DNA of 64,000 nucleotides from Neomoorella sulfitireducens (GCF_024733845.1 NZ_JANRHG010000004.1:1-64000); one strand, 5' to 3'. Counted from the stretch's first letter, positions 16,436 through 25,500 are shown. Numbers and translations are program-made. The notes: generated by a model from the sequence alone, not told the origin.

Positions 16436-17599
16436 ATGGAGGATATAAAGTATAAAATGACAGGTCGAGAAAGGGTTTTAATAGCTGTTAATCATAAAGA
16501 ACCCGACCGGGTCCCCTTTGATTTAGGTTCATCAGGGGTGACGGGTATTCATATCCTTGCCTACCAGCGTTTACGGCAATATTTAGGTTTAAAAGAGGGT
16601 TCCGGTAAGCTATATGATCCAATTCAACAACTGGCGTTGGTAGAAGAAGACGTAGTTGATCGTTTAAGAATAGACGCGCGTCCAATAACGCGACGCCTAC
16701 CGCCTACCTTAATAACCGAGGACGAAGATTATTTTAGCTTTAATGATGAGTGGCAAGTTTTATGGCAAATGCCTAAAGTAAATGGTTTTTATTACGATGC
16801 CATGTCTAGCCCCTTAAAACATGTGGAGACGGTGCAAGATGTTGAAGAATTTCCCTGGCCCGATTTTAATGAACCGGAACGGTATCAAGGACTAGCTGCA
16901 GAACTAAAGGTTATAGCCGAGCGAACAGGATGTGCGATTGTAGCCCAGGACATTTGCCCTGGGTTTACGGAAACTGCCGCCCGTTTACTCGGTATGGAAA
17001 AGTTTTTAATGGGTTTCATTCTTAATCCCAGCATGGTATGTAGTGTTATGGACAAGATTATTGAGAACAAAAAGCAGTACTGGTACAATATGTTAACAAG
17101 ATGCGGCGGCTATATTGATATTGTCCAACAAGGTGAAGACCTGGGTACACAATACTCCCTCCTTATATCGCCGGACTTGTATCGAAAATATGTTAAACCC
17201 AGGCAAAAGGATTTATATGATTTTATAAAAAGCCTGGCGCCGGTTAAGATATTCTTTCATTCCTGCGGGGCAATAAAAGAATTGATTCCTGATTTTATTG
17301 AAGTAGGGATCGATATTTTAAATCCTATTCAATTAAGTGCAGCAGGGATGGATGATACGGCTAAGCTAAAACGGGAATTTGGTAAGGAGGTTTGCTTTTG
17401 GGGTGGAGGTATTGAAACGCAAACAATTTTACCCCATGGGAAACCGGAAGAAATAAAAGATGAAGTTCGCCGGCGCATTGAAGATTTTGCGCCGGGTGGC
17501 GGTTTTATCTTCAATACGGTACACAATATTCAACCGGATGTTCCGCCGGAAAACATCATAGCTATGTGGGAAGCATTACAGGAATATGGAGTTTATTAA
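16436..17599 (+). CDS. Uroporphyrinogen decarboxylase / MtaA-like family protein
   Basis: A 387-residue TIM-barrel protein of the UroD superfamily. It begins with MTGRERVLIAVNHKEPDRVP, the usual opening of the MtaA/CmuA-like branch. VKIFFHSCGAIKELIPDFIE carries the HxC zinc motif of cobamide-dependent methyltransferases. DILNPIQLSAAGMD and GGGIETQTILPHG are further family motifs. True HemE would be out of place in a sugar operon. Members of this branch occur in carbohydrate clusters with unknown function. No corrinoid protein gene lies nearby, so a methyl-transfer role is only a possibility. Confidence 0.8.
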   Translation: MEDIKYKMTGRERVLIAVNHKEPDRVPFDLGSSGVTGIHILAYQRLRQYLGLKEGSGKLYDPIQQLALVEEDVVDRLRIDARPITRRLPPTLITEDEDYFSFNDEWQVLWQMPKVNGFYYDAMSSPLKHVETVQDVEEFPWPDFNEPERYQGLAAELKVIAERTGCAIVAQDICPGFTETAARLLGMEKFLMGFILNPSMVCSVMDKIIENKKQYWYNMLTRCGGYIDIVQQGEDLGTQYSLLISPDLYRKYVKPRQKDLYDFIKSLAPVKIFFHSCGAIKELIPDFIEVGIDILNPIQLSAAGMDDTAKLKREFGKEVCFWGGGIETQTILPHGKPEEIKDEVRRRIEDFAPGGGFIFNTVHNIQPDVPPENIIAMWEALQEYGVY

Positions 17600-17640
17600 A
17601 TTAAAGAGTTAAAGAGTAAAAGGTGAAAGGGTGTTGTGGC

Positions 17641-18975
17641 TTGGTTAGTTCGGCTGCAAAAGCAGGTTTAGTAATGCTGGGCCGGCCGTTTTTTGACATG
17701 CCGCTGGCCAATGAATTTTTCTCTAAGGTTAAAGAAACTTTACAAGAAGCAGGGGTTGCCTCTGAAGTCATTGAAGAACCGGTGACCGTTCCAGAAGAAG
17801 CAGTGGCTGCAGCTCGGAAACTAAAGGAAATGGAGCTGTCGGCCGTCATTGCCGTCCAGGGAACCTTTACCGATGCTTCCTTAATCCTTAACCTGGCCGG
17901 AAACATGGATTTGCCTTTGCTAATCTGGGCCGTAAAAGAAGAGCCTACAGGGGAACGCTTGCGCCTGAACTCTTTTTGCGGGCTGAATTTAGGCGCCCAT
18001 GCATTAACTGCTGCCGGGAAGAAATTTAAGGGCGTGTATGGTAACCCGGGATCACCGAAGGTAGAGCAAGAGGTTCTGGCTTTCATCAGGGCTGCAGGGG
18101 CCATTAATTGGCTCAAAGGCAAGCGTATCGGCCTGGTGGGCCACCGCCCGGCTGGGTATTATACCTCTAATTTCAACGAAGTGGATTTGTATAGTACTTT
18201 AGGAGTGGCTGTAGAGTATATTTCCCTGGCGGAAGTTTTTGCCCTTGCTAATGAAATAAATCTAATTGATGAGCCCGCCTTGACTGCCGGCCTGGTAGGC
18301 TACGAGCAAGTCGACGCCGGGGCGGCGCAGAAATCATTACGTGCTTACCTGGCTTTAAAGAAAATAGTAGCTGACAGATCCCTTGATGCCGTGGCGGTAG
18401 AATGCTGGCCCGATTTTATGGTTTCTTACGGGGGAGCGGTATGTTTTACCCTGGGGCAACTGAATGATGACGGCATCGTTGCCGCCTGTGAAGCCGACAT
18501 TAACGGCGCTGTGACCATGCTAATTGGGCAATACTGGTCGGGTCAAGCCACTTTCCTGGCCGACCTGGTAATCGGGGAAGAAGAAAAGAACGAGTTAACC
18601 TTCTGGCACTGCGGTGCCGCGCCCCGGTCATTGATGGCCGCCAATGCCAGGGCAACGGCGGGGGTACATCCCAACCGCAAGATCCCGCTATCCCTTTATT
18701 TCCCCTTACGGGAAGGGCAGGTAACCATCAGCCGGCTGAGCCCCGACAAGAATGGCAAGTTAAGGTTATTGGTAGGCAAAGGAACCGGTCTGCAGGCGCC
18801 GCTATTATTTAGTGGTAATACCCTGCCGGTGCGTTTAGAAAAACCTGTAGAACCGTCACTAAATACGATCCTGACAAAAGGATTTGAACACCATTATGTT
18901 TTAACCTATGGTGATTTTACGAAAGAACTGCGGGAGTTTGCCCGGCTTTTGGAATTAGAGATAGTTGAGATTTAA
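17641..18975 (+). CDS. L-fucose/L-arabinose isomerase-like protein
   Basis: A 444-residue protein related to FucI/AraA. The N-terminal half has Rossmann-like repeats, and the later half carries VAVECWPDFMVSYGGAVCFT and FWHCGAAPRSLM, which resemble the metal-binding Glu and His regions of the family. The start is uncertain: TTG at 17641 has AAAGGGTG upstream, while a GTG at 17623 is in frame. An aldose-ketose isomerisation is likely. Within the locus it could convert the imported sugar to a ketose, but the substrate cannot be read. Confidence 0.75.
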   Translation: MVSSAAKAGLVMLGRPFFDMPLANEFFSKVKETLQEAGVASEVIEEPVTVPEEAVAAARKLKEMELSAVIAVQGTFTDASLILNLAGNMDLPLLIWAVKEEPTGERLRLNSFCGLNLGAHALTAAGKKFKGVYGNPGSPKVEQEVLAFIRAAGAINWLKGKRIGLVGHRPAGYYTSNFNEVDLYSTLGVAVEYISLAEVFALANEINLIDEPALTAGLVGYEQVDAGAAQKSLRAYLALKKIVADRSLDAVAVECWPDFMVSYGGAVCFTLGQLNDDGIVAACEADINGAVTMLIGQYWSGQATFLADLVIGEEEKNELTFWHCGAAPRSLMAANARATAGVHPNRKIPLSLYFPLREGQVTISRLSPDKNGKLRLLVGKGTGLQAPLLFSGNTLPVRLEKPVEPSLNTILTKGFEHHYVLTYGDFTKELREFARLLELEIVEI

Positions 18976-18989
18976 GGGCTGAAAAGTTC

Positions 18990-20381
18990 ATGGCAGGAGC
19001 AACAAAAAGAAAAGTGAGTCTTCCGGCAGCACTGGGAGCCACTATACCGGCGATATTAGCGTTAGTAACGGCAAGCCTCATGGGCTTGCCGTTACAAATT
19101 CCCTTTTTGCTGGGCATATTTTTAGCAGGTGTTGTTGGTTGGCGCTGTGGCTACGGGTGGCCGGAAATCGAGAAGGCTGCCTTACAGGGCATGGGCCAGT
19201 GTTGCTTTGCCTTATTGATCGTTATATTAATTGGTGCCACCATTGGCATCTGGATCGCGGCGGGTATTATCCCCACCTTTATTTACTATGGCCTCCAATG
19301 GCTGTCGCCGCAGTTTTTCCTGGCGGAAGCCTGCCTATTAACCTTTTTGATGGCTCTGGTCACCGGATCCGATGCTGGTGCCTTCGGGACTATAGGAATG
19401 GCTTTGCTGGCTATTGGCTATGGTTTGGGGATACCAGTTTCCATCACGGCCGGGGCAGTTACGGCTGGGGGTATAGCCGGACACATTGTTTCGCCTTTAA
19501 GCGACCTTTCGGCAATGGCTATCAGTGCCAATGGCGGTAGTTTGCCTGAACTGGTAAAACTGTTTGCCCGCCGGGTGGTAACGGCCCTGGTTATCAGCAT
19601 ATTTTTTTACGGCGTATACGGTTTTTTCCAGACAGGAAAGCTGAACGATTTAGCAACGACAGGGTTATTGGCCGAGCTGGAAAAACTTTTTGTCATCAGC
19701 CCCTTATTGTTTACGCCGGTGGTATTGCTGTTTCTCTTGATCATTTTGCGGGTGCCGCTGGTACCGGCCCTGGGAATAAATTTATTGCTATCGGCAGTAA
19801 TATCCATGATCTTCCAGGGGATAGATTTTGCGGGCGTAATCAGGTTTATGAGTAACGGGTATACCGTTCCTGCTGGTAACCAGTTGGCCGCCATGCTCAA
19901 TAAAGGCGGTATAATCGGTTTCGGTAATATTATCGAGCTAATTCTCCTGGCCTCGGCCTGGGCCACCGTATTGCAGCACATCAGGGTGCTGGAGTTGTTA
20001 CTGGGCAAACTGGCTAACGTGAAGTTGTTAAAAGGCAGGATATGCGCTACCGGTACTTTGCTGGGCGTTTTAATGTCGATCCTAACCTGCGCCATTATCC
20101 CGGCGGTACTGGTGCCTTCCCTGTGGCTCAAAGAACGGTACATGGAGGCGGGTTACCGGCCGGAGCACCTTTCCCGTGACCTGGTGGAAGGCTCCTTTGC
20201 TGTAGCCGCCCTGGTACCCTGGACGAATTTAAATTTTATCGTTCTTGGTACCCTGGGGATTGGGGCCTTTCAAACTACACCTTATAATATCTTTTCCTGG
20301 CTAATAGTTATTTTCGGGTTTCTGGCGGGGTTGCGCCGCCAGGCAGGTCAGGTCCAAAATACTGAGGGGAGGAAGTGCTAG
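18990..20381 (+). CDS. NhaC-family Na+/H+ antiporter-like membrane protein
   Basis: A 463-residue membrane protein with about eleven hydrophobic segments. ALVTGSDAGAFGTIGMALL and GGIAGHIVSPLSDLSAMA are the paired NhaC-type motifs, where SPLSD marks the ion site. It stands 14 bases after the isomerase and one base before the oxidoreductase, so it is co-transcribed. It may exchange sodium, protons or an organic acid linked to the pathway, as some NhaC relatives carry malate/lactate. Confidence 0.8.
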   Translation: MAGATKRKVSLPAALGATIPAILALVTASLMGLPLQIPFLLGIFLAGVVGWRCGYGWPEIEKAALQGMGQCCFALLIVILIGATIGIWIAAGIIPTFIYYGLQWLSPQFFLAEACLLTFLMALVTGSDAGAFGTIGMALLAIGYGLGIPVSITAGAVTAGGIAGHIVSPLSDLSAMAISANGGSLPELVKLFARRVVTALVISIFFYGVYGFFQTGKLNDLATTGLLAELEKLFVISPLLFTPVVLLFLLIILRVPLVPALGINLLLSAVISMIFQGIDFAGVIRFMSNGYTVPAGNQLAAMLNKGGIIGFGNIIELILLASAWATVLQHIRVLELLLGKLANVKLLKGRICATGTLLGVLMSILTCAIIPAVLVPSLWLKERYMEAGYRPEHLSRDLVEGSFAVAALVPWTNLNFIVLGTLGIGAFQTTPYNIFSWLIVIFGFLAGLRRQAGQVQNTEGRKC

Positions 20382-20382
20382 G

Positions 20383-21546
20383 ATGTCTGTTAAACTTGGT
20401 ATAGGTATGTTGGGATACGGTTTTATGGGTAAAGCACATACCAACGCTTTTAAAAAGGTTACCTATATTTTTTACCCCTTTCCAGCGGAACCGGAGCTGG
20501 TGACAATCTGCGGCCGCAATGAGGCCAATGTCCGGGAAGCCGCCGCCCGCTACCGGTATCAAAAATGGACCACCGACTGGCGGGAAATGATTGCCGACGA
20601 TAGGATACATATCTTCGATAATACCGGTACCAATGATATTCACTGTGAACCCTGCATTGCCGCCCTTAAAGCCGGTAAGCATGTCATCGTCGAAAAGCCC
20701 ATGGCCTTGAACATGGCCGAAGCCCGGAGAATGTACCGGGCAGCCAGGGAAGCGGAGAGGAAAGGTGCTAAACACCTGGTGGCCTTTAACTACCGCTTCG
20801 TTCCGGCTCTCCGCCTGGCGCGGCGGATTATTGCCGAAGGGCGGTTGGGGAGGATATATCACTTCCGTTCTGCTTACCTGCTGGACCGCCTGTCCGATCC
20901 GGCGGCCTCTTTTTTCTGGCGCCTGAACAAAGAGCGGGCCGGTTCCGGCGTGCTGGGAGATTTAAATTCCCACGCCATAGATATCATGCGCTTTCTCTTG
21001 CAGACAGAAATTAACGCGGTCATGGCCTGGAACCATACTTTTATTTCCCAAAGGCCCGGACCCAACGGGGAAAATTGCCCGGTAGATGTTGAAGATGCCT
21101 CAATGCTGTGGCTAAAACTGGCCAATGGTACCATGGCCACCTTGGAAGCCAGCAAGGTGGCTACCGGTTATAAAACCGCGTGGCGCATTGAAGTCCACGG
21201 CAGCGAGGGGGGATTGGCGTTTGATCTTTCCCGGGGGAATGAACTGCAGTTTTATACCAAGAGCGATCCCTTATACCTCCAGGGTATGCGTACCATCCAT
21301 GTCACCGAGCCCGAGGCCCATGATTATGCCAGTTACTGGTGGCCCCGGGGTCACGGCCTGGGCTGGGAACACTACCATATCCATATGATTGAACATTTCC
21401 TGCGCTGTATCGCTACCGGGGTCGATGTGGCTCCCTGGGGGGCAACCTTTGCCGACGGTTTACGCTGCCAGGAAGTGATTGAAGCTGCCCTGGTTTCCGG
21501 TGAAAAGGGCTGTTGGGTAGATATAAACCATACACAGCTTGAATAG
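20383..21546 (+). CDS. Gfo/Idh/MocA family oxidoreductase
   Basis: A 387-residue NAD(P)-dependent sugar dehydrogenase-like protein. It has an N-terminal Rossmann motif, GMLGYGFMGKAHTNAF, then the family core HVIVEKPMALNMAEARRM with the EKP Lys, and LGDLNSHAIDIMRFL, where the Asp and His of the catalytic region lie. ATG is one base after the NhaC stop with GGGGAGGAAG upstream. It would oxidise or reduce a sugar or inositol-like substrate, or act in a redox epimerisation. Confidence 0.9.
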   Translation: MSVKLGIGMLGYGFMGKAHTNAFKKVTYIFYPFPAEPELVTICGRNEANVREAAARYRYQKWTTDWREMIADDRIHIFDNTGTNDIHCEPCIAALKAGKHVIVEKPMALNMAEARRMYRAAREAERKGAKHLVAFNYRFVPALRLARRIIAEGRLGRIYHFRSAYLLDRLSDPAASFFWRLNKERAGSGVLGDLNSHAIDIMRFLLQTEINAVMAWNHTFISQRPGPNGENCPVDVEDASMLWLKLANGTMATLEASKVATGYKTAWRIEVHGSEGGLAFDLSRGNELQFYTKSDPLYLQGMRTIHVTEPEAHDYASYWWPRGHGLGWEHYHIHMIEHFLRCIATGVDVAPWGATFADGLRCQEVIEAALVSGEKGCWVDINHTQLE

Positions 21547-21647
21547 CAACTAACTGAGTGGCCCTCTTTATATCTGATGGAAAATGCTGTAATACTGCGA
21601 CTATGGATTTCGAAATGGATGTTAAGCTTTACGGGAGAGTAGGAAAA

Positions 21648-22754
21648 ATGACAAACAGGCAAAATGAAGTAGCTAAAAAGGAACAGCGTATCAGGGAATT
21701 ATCTGCCAGGATGGGCCTGGATGGCCTTTGCCTTTCCCGGGCCATCAATTTCGCCTGGTTTACAGCTGGGGGTAATAACCGCGTCGTGACAGGTTCGGAA
21801 ACGGGAGCCGCCGCCCTGGTGATCCTGGGCGACAGGAAGTATATAGTAGCCCCTAAAAATGAAATCGAGCGGTTTATGGAGGAGCAGGTGCCCGACCTGG
21901 GTTTTGAGTCCTGGACCTATGAATGGTATGAAAGCAGGGAAAAGGCCATTGCTGACCTCGTCGGTAGCCGCAGGATCGGCAGCGATATACCCATGGGCGG
22001 CTGGCCGGTGCTGGGTGCCGACCTCAACCGCCTCCGCTACAGCCTGACGGAAGAGGAGATTGCCCGGGCCAGGGAAATAGGAGACGTTTGTTCCCGGGAA
22101 CTGGCCGCCACCTGTGTTAATATAAGCCCGGGGATGACGGAATGGGAGATCCAGGCCGAGCTATCTTACCGTCTCATCAAGTATGGCGTACGGCCGGCTG
22201 TATTGCTGGTAGGCACTGATGAACGCGCCTTTAAGCACCGCCATCCGGTTCCAACGGACAAAAGGCTGGATAAATATGCCGTCATCGGCCTGGTGGGCGA
22301 AAAGGGCGGTTTGCACCTGGCTTTGACCAGGTCGGTCTATTTTGGCCGGCTACCAGATCACTTGCGCCGGTTATATGAGGTGGCTTTAAAGGTAGAAGCA
22401 GCCTTCTTGCAGGCTAGTAAAGTTGGTATCGACAGCCAGCTCATCTTTAACCAGGGCCGGGAGGCTTATGGTGCAACCGGTTTCCCGGATGAGTGGCAGC
22501 GCCATCACCAGGGGGGAGCCATTGGCTACGCGCCCCGGGAATACCGGGCCGGGGAAGGTGCCGGAGAAACTATCCAGCTCAACCAGATGCTGGCCTGGAA
22601 TCCTACCGTCCAGGGCACCAAATGTGAAGATACGGTGCTGGTAAAGGTTGGAGGTGGCCTGGAATTTTTAACCTCAGTGCCGGGATGGTGGCCGGTAGCA
22701 AAGTTAGAGCTTGAACGGCAAGAGGTCAGTCGACCCCTTATTCTAGAGAGGTAA
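21648..22754 (+). CDS. M24 (aminopeptidase P/creatinase fold) family protein, probably not a metallopeptidase
   Basis: A 368-residue protein with a creatinase-like N-terminal domain and a pita-bread C-terminal domain. The usual metal ligands are largely missing. The Asp pair expected around VIGLVGEKGGLHLALTRSVY is absent (SDxTRT reads LALTRS). The EPG Glu appears as AWNPTV. Only the HH near residue 286 and the final CEDTVLV Glu look conserved. ATG at 21648 has AGGA upstream; an earlier start at 21558 lacks support. Its place in a sugar operon and the altered site suggest a non-peptidase role. Confidence 0.75.
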   Translation: MTNRQNEVAKKEQRIRELSARMGLDGLCLSRAINFAWFTAGGNNRVVTGSETGAAALVILGDRKYIVAPKNEIERFMEEQVPDLGFESWTYEWYESREKAIADLVGSRRIGSDIPMGGWPVLGADLNRLRYSLTEEEIARAREIGDVCSRELAATCVNISPGMTEWEIQAELSYRLIKYGVRPAVLLVGTDERAFKHRHPVPTDKRLDKYAVIGLVGEKGGLHLALTRSVYFGRLPDHLRRLYEVALKVEAAFLQASKVGIDSQLIFNQGREAYGATGFPDEWQRHHQGGAIGYAPREYRAGEGAGETIQLNQMLAWNPTVQGTKCEDTVLVKVGGGLEFLTSVPGWWPVAKLELERQEVSRPLILER

Positions 22755-22763
22755 GGGCAAGTG

Positions 22764-23873
22764 ATGCTTAAGAAGCAGCCTTTAAGGTTAGCAGAAAACC
22801 GGGTCTGGCGGATGTACACCGGCGGCTGGCTGCTAGAAAGATTTTTAGGTAAACCGCAGCCAGCCGACGGGCATTTTCCTGAAGATTGGATTGGTTCCAC
22901 TGTCCTGGCTCGTAACCCTGGCCATGACCGGGCCGGTACGGAGGGATTAAGCTATGTTACCATGCCAGGTGGAGAAAGGTACACCTTAAAGAGCCTTGTG
23001 GAGCAGGCGCCGGCGGCCCTATTGGGTGAAGAACATTACCGTAAATATGGTCCCAATCCGGGTATCTTAATTAAACTGCTGGATGCGGCCATGCGACTCC
23101 CCATACAAGTCCATCCTGATAAGAGCTTGGCGCAAAAGTTTTTTAATTCACCCTTTGGTAAAACGGAGGCGTGGCTGGTCCTGGCGACCAGGGAGATTAA
23201 TAGTACTCCCCCCTATATCCTCTTTGGCTTTCGCGAAGGTGTCTCCTGGGAACAATTTTCCACAGCAGTACGGGAAAATAATTCACCGGCCCTGGAACAA
23301 TGCCTGCACCGCCTGCCGGTACAGGCAGGCGATGTTTATCTTATCGAAGCGGGAATACCCCATGCCATTGGCCCGGGTAATTTAATCCTGGAAATCCAGG
23401 AGCCTACGGACATTACTATTCGCGCCGAGAAAAATGTTGGCGACATTGTAATGATCGACGAAATTGCCTACCAGGGCTTGACGTTAGAACAATCCCTGGA
23501 GTGTTACCGCTTTGAACCTCTAACTGCCGGTGAAACGCTGCGAAAATACAAATTAAAACCATGCCTTAGGAAAGAACAGCCGGGTCAAGGCCGGGAGCAA
23601 TTGCTAATCAGTTATACCGATACCCCTTGTTTTGCGCTACGTTATCTCCAGGTGGATTCTTATTGGGAGGTAGAAGGCCATAAAACCTTCCATTTTATGA
23701 TAGTCATCAGGGGGAAAGGGCGGCTGGTGGCTGAGAAAGCAATGCCTGACTCATCAACGACTGTTATTCAGCCAGGCGATTACTTTTTTATTCCCGCCCG
23801 GGTTCCCTATCGCATAGAGAATTTACATGGAGAGCCGGTAGAAATAATCACCTGCTGGCCGCCCCAATCCTAA
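22764..23873 (+). CDS. manA: Type I mannose-6-phosphate isomerase family protein
   Basis: A 369-residue cupin-fold isomerase. The zinc-site motifs are IQVHPDKSLA, FGKTEAWLVL and EAGIPHAIGPG, in the order seen in ManA. It interconverts mannose-6-phosphate and fructose-6-phosphate and is the last gene of the right arm, which would feed the phosphofructokinase. ATG at 22764 is six bases after AAGGG; GTG at 22761 is adjacent. The 3' end overlaps the convergent HepT-like gene by 51 bases. Confidence 0.88.
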   Translation: MLKKQPLRLAENRVWRMYTGGWLLERFLGKPQPADGHFPEDWIGSTVLARNPGHDRAGTEGLSYVTMPGGERYTLKSLVEQAPAALLGEEHYRKYGPNPGILIKLLDAAMRLPIQVHPDKSLAQKFFNSPFGKTEAWLVLATREINSTPPYILFGFREGVSWEQFSTAVRENNSPALEQCLHRLPVQAGDVYLIEAGIPHAIGPGNLILEIQEPTDITIRAEKNVGDIVMIDEIAYQGLTLEQSLECYRFEPLTAGETLRKYKLKPCLRKEQPGQGREQLLISYTDTPCFALRYLQVDSYWEVEGHKTFHFMIVIRGKGRLVAEKAMPDSSTTVIQPGDYFFIPARVPYRIENLHGEPVEIITCWPPQS

Positions 23874-24337
23874 ACCTCGAAATATGGAGCGCATTAAAAC
23901 CGCATTCTCCCTTTGAAAAATGTTTTGTAAACTCGCCAGGAAGGCATCGAGGTCGCTCAAATCTTCGCGCATAGTTTTGAGCATTTTTTTATTATCAATT
24001 TTCCCATAGCCGTATACTAAAAGGTTGCGAAAACCCATCATTTTCCCCAAACGTTTAGCCAGAGCATCATCAATCAGCTTATTTTCCCCCAACAATAAGA
24101 AACTTTCGGCATAACTGGTTGGAGCTAGATTTAATAACCTGGCACAGAGATGATTGGCTATGTTGGTGGCCGCTTCGATAAGAATAATAAATGCATACTT
24201 GGCTGACCTGACAGCTTCCAAATTGTTTAAAAAGTCCTCATCGTCGCGGGCTGCATACTCACGTAATATAGCCAAAGCTTCTTTAATATCAGCACCTTTT
24301 GTCCGAGACGGGCTATGTTCAGATCCCTGTAAGCCAT
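23823..24337 (-). pseudogene. HepT-like (DUF86) toxin gene, frameshifted and with altered active site
   Basis: The main open frame (24275 down to 23823) encodes a HEPN/HepT protein: YAFIILIEAATNIANHLCAR and then GFRNLLVYGYGKID. Its N-terminus is missing in that frame. An ATG at 24337 with GGAG ten bases upstream opens MAYRDLNIARLGQ in another frame. Adding one A to the AAAA run at 24297-24300 joins both into MAYRDLNIARLGQKGADIKE, continuing in the HepT frame, a natural HepT start. The family motif RX4HXY reads RNLLVYGY, so the catalytic His is Tyr. No MNT antitoxin gene is adjacent. It is either a decayed toxin or a homopolymer sequencing error. Confidence 0.7.
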
Positions 24338-24496
24338 AGGGCTTTAACTCCTTTTTGAAACCATTAACATTTGACCCGTAATTATTTTACCATATTATGA
24401 CGGGAACTTACCACTGGGAGCTCCTCTTACCAGGGCTAAAAAAATAAGCCCCGGGTTACCCTAAGCAAAGAAATAACGGCTTAAAGGGGGACCATT

Positions 24497-25408
24497 ATGG
24501 CTGCCTATCCGGGTTATCTGGATAGCTCCAGGAGCGGCAGGCTAAAGGACCTGGCTGCCGGTTTCATGGAACGCCTTAAAGATTGCACTGTTTGTCCCCA
24601 CCATTGCCATATCAACCGGCAAAAAGGGGAATTGGGCTTTTGCCGGGCGGGCTGGGAGGTGGAAATCGGCGGCTACGGTCCCCACTTTGGCGAGGAGCCA
24701 CCCCTGGTAGGGCGAGGTGGCTCCGGGACCATTTTCTTCAGCCACTGCAACCTGGGCTGCGTTTTTTGCCAGAACTATGATATAAGTCGCGGGCACCATA
24801 GCGAAAAGGTTTCCCTGGAAAAGCTGGCCCGCATTATGTTATCTTTACAGGACCGGGGTTGCCACAATATCAACCTGGTGACGCCATCCCACTATGTTCC
24901 CCAGATTATCGCCGCCCTGGCCATTGCCGCCGAAAGGGGCCTAAAGCTACCCCTGGTTTATAACTGTGGTGGTTATGAAGAAAAGGCGACCCTGGAGGAG
25001 ATCGCCGGCCTCATAGACATCTACATGCCGGACTTCAAGTATACCGATCCTGAGATTGGCAGACGCCTTTCGCATGTACCGGATTATCCCCGGGTGGCAA
25101 AGATAGCCATTAAAGAAATGCAGCGCCAGGTGGGCGACCTGCAGGTGGATGCAGAGGGAATAGCAAGGCGAGGGTTAATTATTCGCCATCTAGTCCTGCC
25201 GGAGGGCCTGGCCGGAACGAAGGAGGTTATGGAGTTTATCGCCCGGGAAATCTCACCCTATGCCTACATCAACGTCATGAACCAGTATTACCCGGCCGGC
25301 GAGGCTTACCGCTACGGTCCTTTGAGCCGGCGGATTACCAGAGAAGAGTTTAAAGAGGCTTTAGAGACGGCCCGCCGGGCCAGCCCCCATTTCCGCCTGG
25401 CCGAGTAG
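24497..25408 (+). CDS. Radical SAM protein, PflA-like (putative pyruvate formate-lyase activating enzyme family)
   Basis: A 303-residue radical SAM enzyme. The cluster motif is CNLGCVFC near residue 85 (CxxxCxxC), preceded by a Cys/His-rich segment, CTVCPHHCHINRQKGELGFC, that may bind another cluster or zinc. This matches the COG1313 branch of proteins called PflA-like, whose true targets are mostly unknown. ATG has AAAGGGGG upstream. It stands alone; no glycyl radical enzyme gene is in the window. Confidence 0.85.
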   Translation: MAAYPGYLDSSRSGRLKDLAAGFMERLKDCTVCPHHCHINRQKGELGFCRAGWEVEIGGYGPHFGEEPPLVGRGGSGTIFFSHCNLGCVFCQNYDISRGHHSEKVSLEKLARIMLSLQDRGCHNINLVTPSHYVPQIIAALAIAAERGLKLPLVYNCGGYEEKATLEEIAGLIDIYMPDFKYTDPEIGRRLSHVPDYPRVAKIAIKEMQRQVGDLQVDAEGIARRGLIIRHLVLPEGLAGTKEVMEFIAREISPYAYINVMNQYYPAGEAYRYGPLSRRITREEFKEALETARRASPHFRLAE

Positions 25409-25500
25409 CAGTTTTTGCAGAAGTAGCATTACTGTATTTGATGCCGTCCGGGATAGGGAATGCATAGAATATAAGGAAATAATGTCCAGGAGGAATGGGC

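Noticed and set aside
16436-17599. Authentic HemE (uroporphyrinogen decarboxylase)
   Set aside because: The opening and the HSCG zinc motif belong to the MtaA-like branch, and there are no haem genes around it.
4217-18975. A sulfoglycolysis (sulfoquinovose) cluster, suggested by TauE, isomerase, PFK and aldolase
   Set aside because: No sulfoquinovosidase, SLA dehydrogenase or transaldolase is present, and TauE belongs to a separate minus-strand unit with DUF1634 and its own GntR.
24434-24452. GGGCT-A-rich-AGCCC hairpin before the radical SAM gene as a terminator or riboswitch
   Set aside because: Only five pairs, no T-run after it on the plus strand, and no known aptamer pattern.
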